Assembly: GCF_025153455.1 (NCBI RefSeq)
Contig: NZ_JANZNT010000001.1
Location: 434,001-498,000, forward strand
Reading direction: 5' to 3'
Source of the DNA: Sphingomonas sp. BGYR3
GTDB taxonomy: Bacteria > Pseudomonadota > Alphaproteobacteria > Sphingomonadales > Sphingomonadaceae
Length of the DNA stretch: 64,000 bases
Part shown: positions 44,503 through 54,096 of the stretch, piece by piece
How positions within the stretch are numbered: position 1 is the first letter of the stretch
Layout: each line of letters begins with the position of its first letter
Position numbers and translations under genes: made by a program
The notes under the pieces: generated by a model
What the model was told of the DNA's origin: nothing
The model's input: the letters and a program-made list of their open reading frames with translations, nothing else
Databases searched by the model: none

Positions 44503-45240
44503 ATGGCGCCACCCAAATCCAAGGAAACTCAACGCATTGCCAAGTTGCTCGCGCGCGCCGGAGTCGCGTCGCGGCGCGAGGTGGAGCGGATGATCGAGGC
44601 CCGGCGCATCGCCATCGATGGAAAGCCGGTGGAAACGCCCGCGACCCTGCTGACGTCGCTCCACGGCGTCACCGTGGATGGGAAACCGGTCAGGGCGCCC
44701 GATCCCGCCCGGCTGTTCCTGTTTCACAAGCCGACCGGCGTGCTGACGACCGAACGCGATCCGAGGGGGCGGCCGACCATCTATGACCGGTTGCCGCGCG
44801 ATCTGCCGCGGCTCGTGCCCGTCGGTCGACTGGATTACAACACCGAAGGTCTGCTGCTGATGACCACCGATGGCGGTCTGAAGCGTCAGCTTGAGCTGCC
44901 GTCCAGCGGGGTCGAGCGCATCTATCGCGCCCGCGCGCATGGACAGGTGACGCAGGCGCAGCTCGAATCGCTGATGGAGGGGGTCGAGATCGAGGGGATG
45001 CGATATGGCCCCATCGACGCCAATATCGAACGGCGCACCGGCGCCAATGTCTGGATCGCGCTGAAACTGACCGAGGGCAAGAACCGGGAAGTTCGCCGCG
45101 TGCTGGAATATCTGGGGCTGGAGGTGAACCGCCTGATCCGGATGTCCTATGGCCCGTTCATCCTGGGCGACCTGCCGGTCGGCGAGATTGGCGAAGTGCG
45201 CCAGCACGATCTGGTCGCGTTCCGCAAGACGCTTAAATGA
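44503..45240 (+). CDS. Pseudouridine synthase, RsuA/RluB family
   Basis: 245 residues isomerising uridine in rRNA. The S4-like RNA-binding domain is first (RIAKLLARAGVASRREVERM). The catalytic aspartate is in VPVGRLDYNTEGLLLMTTDG, followed by LTEGKNREVRRVLEYLGL. It could be RluB, RluE or RluF; its length and fused S4 domain suit RluB. ATG 44503 is chosen as the domain start. It overlaps rsmD by four bases, joining two rRNA-modifying enzymes. Confidence 0.9.
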   Translation: MAPPKSKETQRIAKLLARAGVASRREVERMIEARRIAIDGKPVETPATLLTSLHGVTVDGKPVRAPDPARLFLFHKPTGVLTTERDPRGRPTIYDRLPRDLPRLVPVGRLDYNTEGLLLMTTDGGLKRQLELPSSGVERIYRARAHGQVTQAQLESLMEGVEIEGMRYGPIDANIERRTGANVWIALKLTEGKNREVRRVLEYLGLEVNRLIRMSYGPFILGDLPVGEIGEVRQHDLVAFRKTLK

Positions 45241-45776
45241 GGATCATTGCCGGGCAATGGCGCGGACGGCGGCTGGCCACCCCGCGCGGCGACACGACGC
45301 GGCCGACGGCCGACCGCACGCGCGAGGCGCTGTTTTCGATGCTGACCAGCCGTCTGGGCAGTTTCGAGGGGCTGGCGGTCGCGGACCTGTTCGCCGGCTC
45401 GGGCGCGCTGGGGTTCGAGGCATTGTCCCGCGGGGCTGCCACGTGCCTGTTCGTGGAGCAGGACCGCGATGCCCTGACCGCGATCCGGGACAATGCCACG
45501 ATGCTGAACATCCGCGCCGATATCCGCGCGCAATCGGTCATGGCGCTTGGCCCTGCCCCGGCGCCGCTCGATCTGGTGATGATGGACCCGCCCTATGGCA
45601 CCGGCGCGGGTGCGGTGGCGCTGGACAAGCTCAACCGGCTGGGCTGGATCGCCGATGCGACCTGGATCAGCATCGAGACGGAGCGGACCGAGGCGGTGAC
45701 CATCGCCGGTTTCACGATCGATGCCGACCGGGTGCATGGCAAGGCGCGGCTGACGCTGTTGCGGCGCGACGCCTGA
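45237..45776 (+). CDS. rsmD: 16S rRNA (guanine(966)-N(2))-methyltransferase
   Basis: 179 residues. MRIIAGQWRGRRLATPRGDT with TRPTADRTREALFSML is the RsmD N-terminus. The SAM site is VADLFAGSGALGFEALSRG and the catalytic motif is DPPYG in VMMDPPYGTG. Cotranscribed with the pseudouridine synthase. Ends four bases before the convergent small gene. Confidence 0.95.
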   Translation: MRIIAGQWRGRRLATPRGDTTRPTADRTREALFSMLTSRLGSFEGLAVADLFAGSGALGFEALSRGAATCLFVEQDRDALTAIRDNATMLNIRADIRAQSVMALGPAPAPLDLVMMDPPYGTGAGAVALDKLNRLGWIADATWISIETERTEAVTIAGFTIDADRVHGKARLTLLRRDA

Positions 45777-45780
45777 ACCT

Positions 45781-46029
45781 TCATCCCTTGCGGATCGCCT
45801 GGACCAGCTGCGCCTTCGTCATCGACGACCGCCCGGCAATGCCGATCTGCTTGGCCTGACCGTACAATTCGGCCTTCGTCCGGTCCTCCAGCTTCCCGCC
45901 GCCCGGCTCCAGCGTTCCTGCCGCGCGGGCATTGGCGATGCGCGCCGCCTTTTCCGGGGATGCGCCCTGCCGCAGCAGCGCCTCGTACGTCGCATCGTCC
46001 TTGATGCTCGGCCCGTGATCCTTTGCCAT
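45781..46029 (-). CDS. Small basic protein with Rho N-terminal-like (SAP-type) motif
   Basis: 82 residues: AKDHGPSIKDDATYEALLRQ, then GASPEKAARIANARAAG, and a C-terminal helix-extension-helix (TKAELYGQAKQIGIAGRSSM then TKAQLVQAIRKG) like the Rho_N/SAP fold that binds nucleic acid. Similar short proteins are widespread in alphaproteobacteria (I recall the name DUF7218). Likely a small nucleic-acid-binding protein. It is divergent from purF. Confidence 0.75.
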   Translation of the reverse strand: MAKDHGPSIKDDATYEALLRQGASPEKAARIANARAAGTLEPGGGKLEDRTKAELYGQAKQIGIAGRSSMTKAQLVQAIRKG

Positions 46030-46170
46030 CGCGCTTTTCCCTTATGTTCCATCGGATCAACGCAGAGGGTCCGGGCGGGTTCACCTTCCGTGCAAAGGAT
46101 GTGACAAAAGGGCGACAAAGCCGATCGACCGCCCTATATGGCGCGCCAGGGGCAGGGCAGCGACGGGCGC

Positions 46171-47625
46171 ATGATGATTACCACTCATCCATTTGACGAC
46201 GACAAACTGCGTGAAGAATGCGGTGTTTTCGGGGTTTCCGGGGCGGACGGCGCGGCGGCGCTGGTCGCGCTTGGCCTGCATGCGCTTCAGCATCGCGGCC
46301 AGGAAGCGGCGGGCATCACCAGTTTCGACGGCGAATTGTTCCACACCCATCGGGCGATGGGTCATGTGGCGGGCAATTTCGACCGTCCGGACGTGATGGA
46401 ACAGATGCCGGGCCGGGTCGCGCTGGGCCATGTCCGCTATTCGACGACCGGCGAAACGGCGCTGCGCAATGTCCAGCCGCTCTATGCCGAACTGGCGACA
46501 GGCGGATTCGCCATCGCGCATAACGGCAATATCTCGAATGCCATGCACCTGCGCCGCGAACTGGTGCAGTCCGGTTCGATCTTTCAATCGACCAGCGATA
46601 CCGAAACCATCATCCACCTGGTCGCGACGTCGGATTTCCGCACGCCGCTGGACCGGTTCATCGACGCGCTGAAGCAGGTGGAGGGCGCCTATTCCCTGAT
46701 CTGCGCAACGCCGCAGATGATGATCGCCTGCCGCGATCCGCTGGGCATCCGGCCGCTGGTGATGGGCAAGTTCGGCGATTCGATCATCTTCGCCTCCGAA
46801 ACCGTCGCGCTGGATGTGGTGGGCGCGCATTTCGTCCGTTCGGTCGAACCGGGCGAACTGGTGATCGTGCACCATGACGGGCGAATCGAATCGGTCCGCC
46901 CCTTTGCCCCCGTCTCGCCCCGGCCCTGCATTTTCGAATGGGTGTATTTCAGCCGGCCCGATTCGATCGCGGATGACCAGTCGGTCTATTCCGTCCGCAA
47001 ATCCATCGGCGCTCAGCTGGCGATTGAAAACCCGGTCGAGGCTGACCTGGTGATCCCGGTGCCGGACAGCGGCACGCCCGCCGCCATCGGTTATGCCCAG
47101 CAATCGGGCATTCCGTTCGAATTGGGCATCATCCGGTCGCATTATGTCGGCCGCACCTTTATCCAGCCGGGCGACAAGGTCCGCCACCTTGGCGTCAAGC
47201 TGAAGCACAACGCCAACCGCGCGCTGATTCAGGGCAAGCGGGTCGTCCTGATCGACGATTCGATCGTGCGCGGCACCACCAGCCTGAAAATCGTCCAGAT
47301 GATGCGCGAGGCCGGCGCGCGTGAGGTGCATATGCGCATCGCCAGCCCGCCGACCCGGCACAGCTGCTTTTACGGCGTCGACACGCCTGAACGGGCAAAG
47401 CTGCTTGCCGCAAAGCTGGACCTGGGCGGCATGACCGATTTCATCCATGCCGACAGCCTGGCGTTCATTTCGATCGACGGGCTGTACAAGGCGCTGGGCG
47501 AGGCCGGGCGCACCGCCGTCCGCCCGCGCTATTGCGATGCGTGTTTCACCGGGGAATATCCCACGCCGCTGACCGATCAGATGGAACGCGGCGGCCAGGA
47601 TCAGCTCGAACTGCTGGGTAACTGA
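46171..47625 (+). CDS. purF: Amidophosphoribosyltransferase
   Basis: First committed step of purine synthesis. The N-terminal glutaminase nucleophile is the cysteine of REECGVFGVSG, exposed after a short propeptide is removed; LHALQHRGQEAAGI follows. The PRPP loop is RVVLIDDSIVRGTTSLKIV. About 484 residues. The start could be 46138, 46171 or 46174; 46171 gives a propeptide closest to the usual length. The SDR gene begins one base after its stop. Confidence 0.95.
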   Translation: MMITTHPFDDDKLREECGVFGVSGADGAAALVALGLHALQHRGQEAAGITSFDGELFHTHRAMGHVAGNFDRPDVMEQMPGRVALGHVRYSTTGETALRNVQPLYAELATGGFAIAHNGNISNAMHLRRELVQSGSIFQSTSDTETIIHLVATSDFRTPLDRFIDALKQVEGAYSLICATPQMMIACRDPLGIRPLVMGKFGDSIIFASETVALDVVGAHFVRSVEPGELVIVHHDGRIESVRPFAPVSPRPCIFEWVYFSRPDSIADDQSVYSVRKSIGAQLAIENPVEADLVIPVPDSGTPAAIGYAQQSGIPFELGIIRSHYVGRTFIQPGDKVRHLGVKLKHNANRALIQGKRVVLIDDSIVRGTTSLKIVQMMREAGAREVHMRIASPPTRHSCFYGVDTPERAKLLAAKLDLGGMTDFIHADSLAFISIDGLYKALGEAGRTAVRPRYCDACFTGEYPTPLTDQMERGGQDQLELLGN

Positions 47626-47626
47626 C

Positions 47627-48349
47627 ATGACCGAACTGACGCCGGATCAGCCGCTTGCCGGCAAGCTTGCGCTCGTCACCGGGGCCAGTCGCGGGATCGG
47701 CGCGGCAACCGCCGTCGCGCTGGGCCGGGCCGGGGCGCACGTCATCCTGACCGCCCGGACGGCCGGCGGGCTGGAGGCGGTGGAGGAGGCGATCCACGAC
47801 GCCGGGGGCAGCGCGACCATCGCGCCGCTCGACCTGACCGAGGGGGATGGCGTGATCCGCCTGGCCGAAGCGATTGCCGGACGGTGGAAGGCGCTGGACG
47901 TGCTGGTCCTCAACGCCGCGATGCTTGGTTCGCTGGGCGCTGTCACGGCCATCGATCCAAAGGAACTGTCCAAGGTGATGACCCTGAACGTCAGCGCGCA
48001 GGCCGCGTTGCTTGGGTCGTTCGATGCGATGCTGCGCGCCTCGTCCGCCGGGCGGGTGATCGGCATTACGTCCAGCGTCGGGCGCAATCCGCGCGCCTAT
48101 TGGGGCGTCTATGGCGCGTCCAAGGCGGCGTTCGAAACGCTGCTGGCCTGTTATGGCCAGGAAGTGCGCAACATCTCGCCCGTACGCACCGCGATCCTCG
48201 ATCCGGGCGCGACCCGGACAAAGATGCGCGCCCGCGCCTATCCCGGCGAAAATCCGGACAGCGTGAAACCGCCAGAGGTCGTGGCCGACCATATCCTGAA
48301 GCTGCTGGCCAGCGATTTCGAGGACGGGCGCGTCGAACGGGTCGGCTGA
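47627..48349 (+). CDS. Short-chain dehydrogenase/reductase
   Basis: 240-residue SDR. The cofactor loop is ALVTGASRGIGAATAVALGR; NAA is in VLVLNAAMLG; the catalytic Ser is in GITSSVGR and Tyr-x3-Lys in YGASKAAFE. Arg 47-type HVILTAR suggests NADP. It directly follows purF, a placement seen in several sphingomonads. Substrate unknown. Confidence 0.9.
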   Translation: MTELTPDQPLAGKLALVTGASRGIGAATAVALGRAGAHVILTARTAGGLEAVEEAIHDAGGSATIAPLDLTEGDGVIRLAEAIAGRWKALDVLVLNAAMLGSLGAVTAIDPKELSKVMTLNVSAQAALLGSFDAMLRASSAGRVIGITSSVGRNPRAYWGVYGASKAAFETLLACYGQEVRNISPVRTAILDPGATRTKMRARAYPGENPDSVKPPEVVADHILKLLASDFEDGRVERVG

Positions 48350-48373
48350 TCCCGGAACGGTTCGCCGCGACCC

Positions 48374-49555
48374 TTATTTCGCGGCGGCCGCCGAAAGCTC
48401 TGCCATGAATTGCAGCTGGGCGATGCGCAGATCCTGACCCGTCGCCCTGGGCCAGTTGGCAATCATGGCGATCACCAGTTTCCTGTCCGGCACGATCGCG
48501 ATCGACTGGCCGAAAATGCCCTGCGCACCGAATGCGTCGGGATAGGTCCACCACTGATAGCCATAGCCAAAGCCCGGCAGGCTGCCGATCGATACCTGTT
48601 CCTTGCCCGCTTCGGCGAACCAGCCATCGGGCACCTGCCCCTTGCCGCCCTCCAGCGCGAACAGGCCCATGCGGGCATAATCGCGCAGGCGAAGGGACAG
48701 GCAGCATCCGCCGATATTCTGGCCCGTCAGATCGGTCATCCAGAACAGATCACCCTCGAACCCCGCAGGACCGGTGATCTTTTCCTGCGCATAATCGCTC
48801 AGCCGTCGGCCCGTCGCGCGCTCGACGATGATGCCGATCAGGTTGGTCTCGCCCGTCTTGTACACCCATTTCGTGCCCGGCTCGGCTTCGCTGGGCAGCT
48901 TGGCGAGATAGGCGAGCATGGGGTCCTGCCCCTCCGGCGCGGTGGCCAGCGCCATGCGCGCGACGTCGCTGTCGGGGTTGGTATAATCCTCGTTCCAGCG
49001 CACGCCGCTGGTCATGGTCAGCACCTGGCGCACCGTCACCCGGTCATAGCCGCTGCCCTTCAGTTCGGGCACGTACCGGACCACGGGATCGTCCAGCGAC
49101 GCGATCTTGCCATCCTTTACCGCTGCACCGACCAGCGTCGAGGTAAAGGATTTGGCGACGGAAAAGCTGGTCCAGCGATCCTGCGCCGTCATGCCCAGGC
49201 CATAGCGTTCCTCGCGCACCTTGCCGTCCTGCACGACGATCAGGCCGGCGACCTTGTTGGCGGCCATGAACGCATCGATGCGCGCGGCATCCATCGCCAG
49301 CGGCTGACCCTTGGGCAACAGGCGGACGACATTCGACGCCTTGGCCGTGGTGCCGGGAAAGACGGTTTCCATCGCCCGGAAATTCTTGGATCGGACATCG
49401 TCGGGCCAGAACAGGATCTCTGCCGCCGCGCGGGACAGCTTTGCCCGCTGTTCCGCCGTCATCGGTGCCGCAGCCGTCTGGGCCATGCCCGTGGCGGGCA
49501 GCATCCCCGCACCCAGCAGCAGCATCGCCCGCAGCATCCGCTTCGGCATCCTCAT
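48374..49555 (-). CDS. Exported serine hydrolase, class C beta-lactamase fold
   Basis: 393 residues with a signal peptide (MLRAMLLLGAGMLPATGMAQ). The S-x-x-K motif is S132-V-A-K135 in TSFSVAKSFTSTLVG. A tyrosine motif lies in WVYKTGETNLIGI. The later FGYGYQWWTYP segment is typical of NylB-like hydrolases and esterases of this fold. It may act on peptidoglycan-derived or ester substrates; true beta-lactamase activity is not implied. Its start overlaps the stop of the methyltransferase gene upstream by four bases. Confidence 0.87.
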   Translation of the reverse strand: MRMPKRMLRAMLLLGAGMLPATGMAQTAAAPMTAEQRAKLSRAAAEILFWPDDVRSKNFRAMETVFPGTTAKASNVVRLLPKGQPLAMDAARIDAFMAANKVAGLIVVQDGKVREERYGLGMTAQDRWTSFSVAKSFTSTLVGAAVKDGKIASLDDPVVRYVPELKGSGYDRVTVRQVLTMTSGVRWNEDYTNPDSDVARMALATAPEGQDPMLAYLAKLPSEAEPGTKWVYKTGETNLIGIIVERATGRRLSDYAQEKITGPAGFEGDLFWMTDLTGQNIGGCCLSLRLRDYARMGLFALEGGKGQVPDGWFAEAGKEQVSIGSLPGFGYGYQWWTYPDAFGAQGIFGQSIAIVPDRKLVIAMIANWPRATGQDLRIAQLQFMAELSAAAAK

Positions 49556-50784
49556 CCCTCCTTCACCAGCGTGACATGGGCAACGTCGATCGCGCCGCCT
49601 CTGAATCCGCCTTCACAATACATCAGATAGTATCGCCACATATCCCGAAAGCGCGCGTCGAACGCCGATGGCAGCGCGCCGTCGCGGTCCGCCGCGTCAA
49701 AGCGTTCGCGCCAGATGCGCAGCGTTTCGGCATAGTCCGGCCCGAACCCCCGCCGGTCATGCCAGCCAAGGCCATGATCCTGCGCGATCGCGCGAAACCG
49801 GCTTTCGGAAATCAGCATCCCGCCGGGGAAGATATAGGTCTGGATGAAATCGACATTCGACGCATAGGATTCGAAGATCGTGTCATCCATTGCGATATAC
49901 TGGATGGCGGCGCGCCCGCCCGGTTTCAGCACGCGGGCGATGGTCGCCAGATAATCGGGCCAGTATGCCTCGCCCACCGCCTCGACCATTTCGATGCTGG
50001 CCACCGCGTCGAACTGGCCGGTAACGTCCCGGTAATCGGTCAGGGCGACGGTGACGCGATCGGACAATCCGGCATCGGCCATCCGCTGATCGGCGTAACG
50101 CTTCTGCTCCTCCGACAGGGTCAGGGCATGGACGTGCCGCCCACCCCGCGCGGCCAGTTCGGCAAAGCTGCCCCAGCCGCAGCCGATTTCCAGGGTGCGC
50201 TCGCCCGGCCTAGTCCCCGTCCGGGCCAGCACGGCATCCAGCTTGCGCGCCTGTGCGATTTCAAGCGGCTCGCCCGGTGCAGCAAACATCGCGCTGGAAT
50301 AGGTCATGTCGCCGCTCAGCCACGGTGCGTAAAAGGCGTTGCCCAGGTCATAGTGGAACGCGATGTTCCGCCGCGATCCGGCCCGGTCGTTGCGCCTGAG
50401 CCAATGGCGCAGCCGCATCAGCGGGCGCGACCAGGCCCGTGCCCGGCCTGCCCCGCCCAGCGTCGTTCGGTTGAGCGTGAACAGTTCGAACAGCGCAACC
50501 GGATCCGGGCTGCTCCATTCGCCCGCAGCCCATGCGCGGTACCATCCCGACGACCCGCCAGCGACCAGCCGCGCAATCGCCCGCCAGTCGGAAAGGGTCA
50601 GCACGACGTTCGGCCCCGGCGCCCGTCCGCCCAGCATCCGGCGTTCGCCATCCGGCAGGGTCAGGTCGATTCGCCCTGCCGCCAGGCCGCGGTCGATGCG
50701 GTCGATCGCCGCCGCCAGCACCGGGCGCAGCAATGCGAACGCCCCCTGTGGCCGGTGCAGGTTCACGCCCGCGCCCTGCTCCAT
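49552..50784 (-). CDS. Cyclopropane-fatty-acid synthase-type methyltransferase
   Basis: 410 residues. SAM-dependent transfer to membrane lipid double bonds. The domain entry is FHYDLGNAFYAPWLSGDMTY then the SAM loop LEIGCGWGSFAELAARGG, followed by SIEMVEAVGEAYWPDYLA and the YIFPGGMLISESRF stretch. ATG 50784 is chosen; ATG 50817 and 50982 also possible. A terminator lies between this gene and the TonB receptor upstream, so it has its own promoter. Paired with the serine hydrolase. Confidence 0.9.
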   Translation of the reverse strand: MEQGAGVNLHRPQGAFALLRPVLAAAIDRIDRGLAAGRIDLTLPDGERRMLGGRAPGPNVVLTLSDWRAIARLVAGGSSGWYRAWAAGEWSSPDPVALFELFTLNRTTLGGAGRARAWSRPLMRLRHWLRRNDRAGSRRNIAFHYDLGNAFYAPWLSGDMTYSSAMFAAPGEPLEIAQARKLDAVLARTGTRPGERTLEIGCGWGSFAELAARGGRHVHALTLSEEQKRYADQRMADAGLSDRVTVALTDYRDVTGQFDAVASIEMVEAVGEAYWPDYLATIARVLKPGGRAAIQYIAMDDTIFESYASNVDFIQTYIFPGGMLISESRFRAIAQDHGLGWHDRRGFGPDYAETLRIWRERFDAADRDGALPSAFDARFRDMWRYYLMYCEGGFRGGAIDVAHVTLVKEG

Positions 50785-50906
50785 TGCCCTGCCCTGCTCA
50801 CCTGTCCCGTGCGCCATCGCCCGCGCTCTTGGCACAGGCAGGGCACGCGGAAAAGCCGGGCAATCACGGTCTTGACGGCAACGCCGCCCGTATCCCGACC
50901 ATCCGG

Positions 50907-50942
50907 AAAAAAGTCGGCGCGCCCGGTTGCCCGGACGCGCCC
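50907..50942 (-). terminator. Rho-independent terminator of the TonB-receptor gene
   Basis: On the minus strand GGCGCG and CCGG pair with CCGG and CGCGCC around a GCAA loop (stem within 50916-50942), followed by T6 (the A run at 50907-50912). It lies 27-60 bases after the receptor stop. Confidence 0.85.
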
Positions 50943-50968
50943 AAGGAGAGGCTCGGAAAATGGTTCGA

Positions 50969-53917
50969 TCAGAAGCGGGCATTGACCCCGAACATGACCG
51001 TGCGGCCGATCCGGGTTTCGAACAGCGTGTCCTGACGGACGCTGTCGATATACAGCCGGTTCTGCTCGTCGGTCAGGTTCTGCGCCTCCAGGATGAACCG
51101 CAGATTTTCGGTGATCGCATAGGATGCCGACGCATCGACATACAGCGTCGGGGCATTGCCCTGAAGGTCGCTGCCCTGCGATGCCGGGATGCCGCGGATG
51201 AACCGGTCGCGCCAGTTCGCGGTGCCGCGAATGCTGAACCGGTCGTCCTCGTAATACAGCGTGCCCGAAGCCGTGTTCTTCGACAGTCCGACCAGGTTGT
51301 TCACCACCGACCGCGTGCAGGTGCCGGCCGTGCTGGCCAGGCAATATTCGATTTCGGACGTGACGCGGGTGTAATTGCCCAGCACGCCGAAATTGCCCAG
51401 GAACCCGCCCAGGAAATCGAACGGCAGCTGCAGGTTGACCTCGACACCGTTCAGCGGCCCGCCCGGCGTATTGAACGGCTGAGACACGTTGAACAGCTCG
51501 GTCGGCAGCGTGTTCGAGTTTTCCAGCAGCGCGTCGGGCAGACCCAGCTCGGTGAACGGCACCAGGCTGGTGATCGTCTGGATAAAGCTTTCGATGTCCT
51601 TGTGGAAATAGGCGACCGAAATCAGCGATCCGGGACGGAAATACCATTCCAGCGCCGCATCGAACGTCTTGGCCCGGATCGGATCGAGGAACGGGTTGTT
51701 GACGTTGCCGACGCGAGTGACTGGATTGACGCCAGCGGTCGGGGTCAGCTGGCCCAGTTCCGGACGGGCCATGACCTTTGCCGCCGAGAACCGCAGCAAC
51801 AGGTCCTGAACCGGCTCGATGACCAGATTGGCGGACGGCAGCCAGTCGTCATAGCTGTTCTGCGCTTCGGCATAACGACCGATCAGTCCCGTCGGCGACG
51901 TCACCCCCGTGGGCGGCGCGACCGAGATATAGCCGGATGCGAGCAGGTCGGTCCGCACATAGCGCACGCCGATATCGCCCCGGACGCCAAAACCGATCTG
52001 ATCGGCGAAATCGAACGTGGCCATGGCATAGGCGCTCTTGACCTCTTCGTTCACGCGGGCGTCCTGCGCGCCGCATTCCACGCCGCAATAGCGCACGCCG
52101 TCGAAATTGAACGTCGATGCCCAGCGATCCGGATCGATCGCTGCCCAGGATGCGGGCGCACCATTGCCCCAAAGCTTGTCGACGCCGGTGATCTGCCGGG
52201 TGATGCTGGCCAGCGTAGTGCCGGCGGGCAGTGCCTGAACCACCGTGTCCGCATTGAACGGCCGCTGGAACTGCGACCGGAAATCGCTTTCCCGATACTG
52301 GCCGCCGAACCGCAGCTTGACCGCATCCGACAGGGTCCAGGCCAGATTGACCTCACCCGTAAAATTGTCGGTCGTGTTCAGCGACGGCTTGCCCTGGAAA
52401 CTGAAGCCGCCCAGCACCGTGCCGTCGGCGCGGCCGGGGGCATAGGTGAAGGATGCCGGGTTCGACACGTCAAAGCCGAAGCCGATCGTCGGCACCGTGC
52501 CGCCATTGCGGAAATCGATCGAAAAACCGTCGCTGTCGATGACGTCCATGAACGTCTGCAGCCGCTTCTTGCCGTCCCAGTCGGACTTGTTCAGGCCGAC
52601 CAGCATGGACACTTCCAGAGCATCGCTGAGCTTGCGCTTCAGGTTGAAATTCGCCTGCTTGAACGTCGACACGAAATTGTCGACCAGCCCTTCCGACCGG
52701 ACATCGACCCCGTCGAACAGACCATAGACCAGCGATCCGTTGGCATCGAACTCGACATCGCGCACCGAAACCATCGGCTGGCCATTATTGGCGATCGACC
52801 GCGCGAACGACAGGCCGGCGATGTAATTGTCCCGCCGCGTCACTTCGAACCGCGAATACAGGAAATCGACGGCAATGTCGGTGGCGTCGTCCGGCTGATA
52901 CTGCAGCGTCAGCGACCCGCCGATGCGTTCCTGATCCTGCTCGGAGTTCAGGTAGCGCGGGATGCGCGGGAAAAACGCGCCGCTGCCCGGAATGGCGGTG
53001 GCATCGGGCCGGGTCAGGTTCTGGATCGTCTGATAGGCGGCGGCACTGCCGGTGCGCGGGTTGCCGGTGCTGCAATTCGCTGCATCGACGCCCTTGGCCG
53101 CATTGTTCGCCGGATTCTGCGGGGCAAAGCCAAGGGGCGAGCAGAAGCCGCCGTTGACATTGGCCGGCAGGATGTCGACGCCGGAATAGCCGACTTCGCG
53201 GATATTCCGCTTCTGATAGGCGGCCGAGGCAAGGATGCCAAAACCGCTTTCGCCGAACTGCTTGGACAGCAGCATGGAGGCACGCGGATCGACCTGTTTC
53301 GACAGCTCGTTCCAGACGCCGCGCACGGTCGCTGAAAAGACGAAGGGATCGCGGGAATCGAACGGCCGCGGCGCAGTCAGATCGACGGTCGCGCCCAGCG
53401 AGCCTTCCTCCACATCGGCGGTCGGCGTCTTGCGCACGGCCAGCGCGGAAAAGATTTCGGTCGGGAACACGTTGAAGTCAAAGCTGCGGCCGTTGTTGCC
53501 CGCGCCGTAAATGTCGGACGAACCCGTCTGCGACGTGCCTTCCATCCCGTTGATACGAACCCGGGTGAACTGCGCGCCAAGACCGCGGACCGAGATGTTG
53601 CGCCCTTCGCCGCCATCGCCGCGGGCGAGTGCGACGCCCGGTACGCGCTGCATGGATTCGGCCAGGTTGGCGTCGGGAAACTTGCCGATGTCTTCGGCCA
53701 GGATTGTGTCGATCGCGGCCGTCTCGTTCCGCTTCTGATTGAGCGCGGTGTTCAGCGACGCGCGGAACCCGGTGACGACAATATCATCCTCTGCGGCGGT
53801 GGTTTCGCTGGCACCATCAACCGGCGCGTCCTGCGCGGCAGCCATGCCGGGCATCGCCAGCGCCAGGCCCAGCGCCATCATCGAACTGCACACGTGCAGA
53901 GGCTTTACTGCTCTCAT
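50969..53917 (-). CDS. TonB-dependent outer-membrane receptor (Xanthomonas/Caulobacter type)
   Basis: 982 residues. Signal peptide to about A28 (MAAAQDA), TonB-box-like DDIVVTGFR at 44-52, then the plug: LAESMQRVPGVALARGDGGE, ISVRGLGAQFTRVRINGMEG and the long barrel ending in VMFGVNARF with the C-terminal aromatic required for outer-membrane insertion. The first strand motif NETAAIDTILAEDIGKFPDA is characteristic of the large Xanth-Caul class, which often takes up carbohydrates or plant compounds. No adjacent catabolic genes identify the substrate. It has its own promoter with an inverted repeat and its own terminator. Confidence 0.94.
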   Translation of the reverse strand: MRAVKPLHVCSSMMALGLALAMPGMAAAQDAPVDGASETTAAEDDIVVTGFRASLNTALNQKRNETAAIDTILAEDIGKFPDANLAESMQRVPGVALARGDGGEGRNISVRGLGAQFTRVRINGMEGTSQTGSSDIYGAGNNGRSFDFNVFPTEIFSALAVRKTPTADVEEGSLGATVDLTAPRPFDSRDPFVFSATVRGVWNELSKQVDPRASMLLSKQFGESGFGILASAAYQKRNIREVGYSGVDILPANVNGGFCSPLGFAPQNPANNAAKGVDAANCSTGNPRTGSAAAYQTIQNLTRPDATAIPGSGAFFPRIPRYLNSEQDQERIGGSLTLQYQPDDATDIAVDFLYSRFEVTRRDNYIAGLSFARSIANNGQPMVSVRDVEFDANGSLVYGLFDGVDVRSEGLVDNFVSTFKQANFNLKRKLSDALEVSMLVGLNKSDWDGKKRLQTFMDVIDSDGFSIDFRNGGTVPTIGFGFDVSNPASFTYAPGRADGTVLGGFSFQGKPSLNTTDNFTGEVNLAWTLSDAVKLRFGGQYRESDFRSQFQRPFNADTVVQALPAGTTLASITRQITGVDKLWGNGAPASWAAIDPDRWASTFNFDGVRYCGVECGAQDARVNEEVKSAYAMATFDFADQIGFGVRGDIGVRYVRTDLLASGYISVAPPTGVTSPTGLIGRYAEAQNSYDDWLPSANLVIEPVQDLLLRFSAAKVMARPELGQLTPTAGVNPVTRVGNVNNPFLDPIRAKTFDAALEWYFRPGSLISVAYFHKDIESFIQTITSLVPFTELGLPDALLENSNTLPTELFNVSQPFNTPGGPLNGVEVNLQLPFDFLGGFLGNFGVLGNYTRVTSEIEYCLASTAGTCTRSVVNNLVGLSKNTASGTLYYEDDRFSIRGTANWRDRFIRGIPASQGSDLQGNAPTLYVDASASYAITENLRFILEAQNLTDEQNRLYIDSVRQDTLFETRIGRTVMFGVNARF

Positions 53918-53962
53918 CCGGTATCCTCCCTATTGCAATCCCGATATGTGGGACTTGCTTCC

Positions 53963-53992
53963 ATATTATTGGAGGATGCCCGAAGCTGTCCA
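53963..53992 (-). promoter_or_regulatory. Probable promoter of the TonB-receptor gene
   Basis: On the minus strand TGGACA (53992-53987) is followed after 18 bases by TAATAT (53968-53963), close to the sigma-70 consensus. RNA would start about 40 bases before the ATG at 53917, where AGGGAGGA forms a good ribosome site. Confidence 0.65.
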
Positions 53993-53994
53993 GC

Positions 53995-54018
53995 TTTTTT
54001 GCACCTTGATGCAAAAAA
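53995..54018. repeat. 24-bp inverted repeat abutting the TonB-receptor promoter
   Basis: TTTTTTGCA (53995-54003) and TGCAAAAAA (54010-54018) are perfect 9-bp arms around CCTTGA. It lies two bases upstream of the -35 box, the place for an activator or repressor site. It could instead be a weak transcript hairpin behind the photolyase gene, but A/T-only ends with little G+C make that less likely. Confidence 0.5.
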
Positions 54019-54096
54019 TCAGACAATTACCGGGAAACTTGTTTCGTTATCGATACATAAATGTCGCAGGGCAGCGCACCGAAAAGGCGATGTCGG

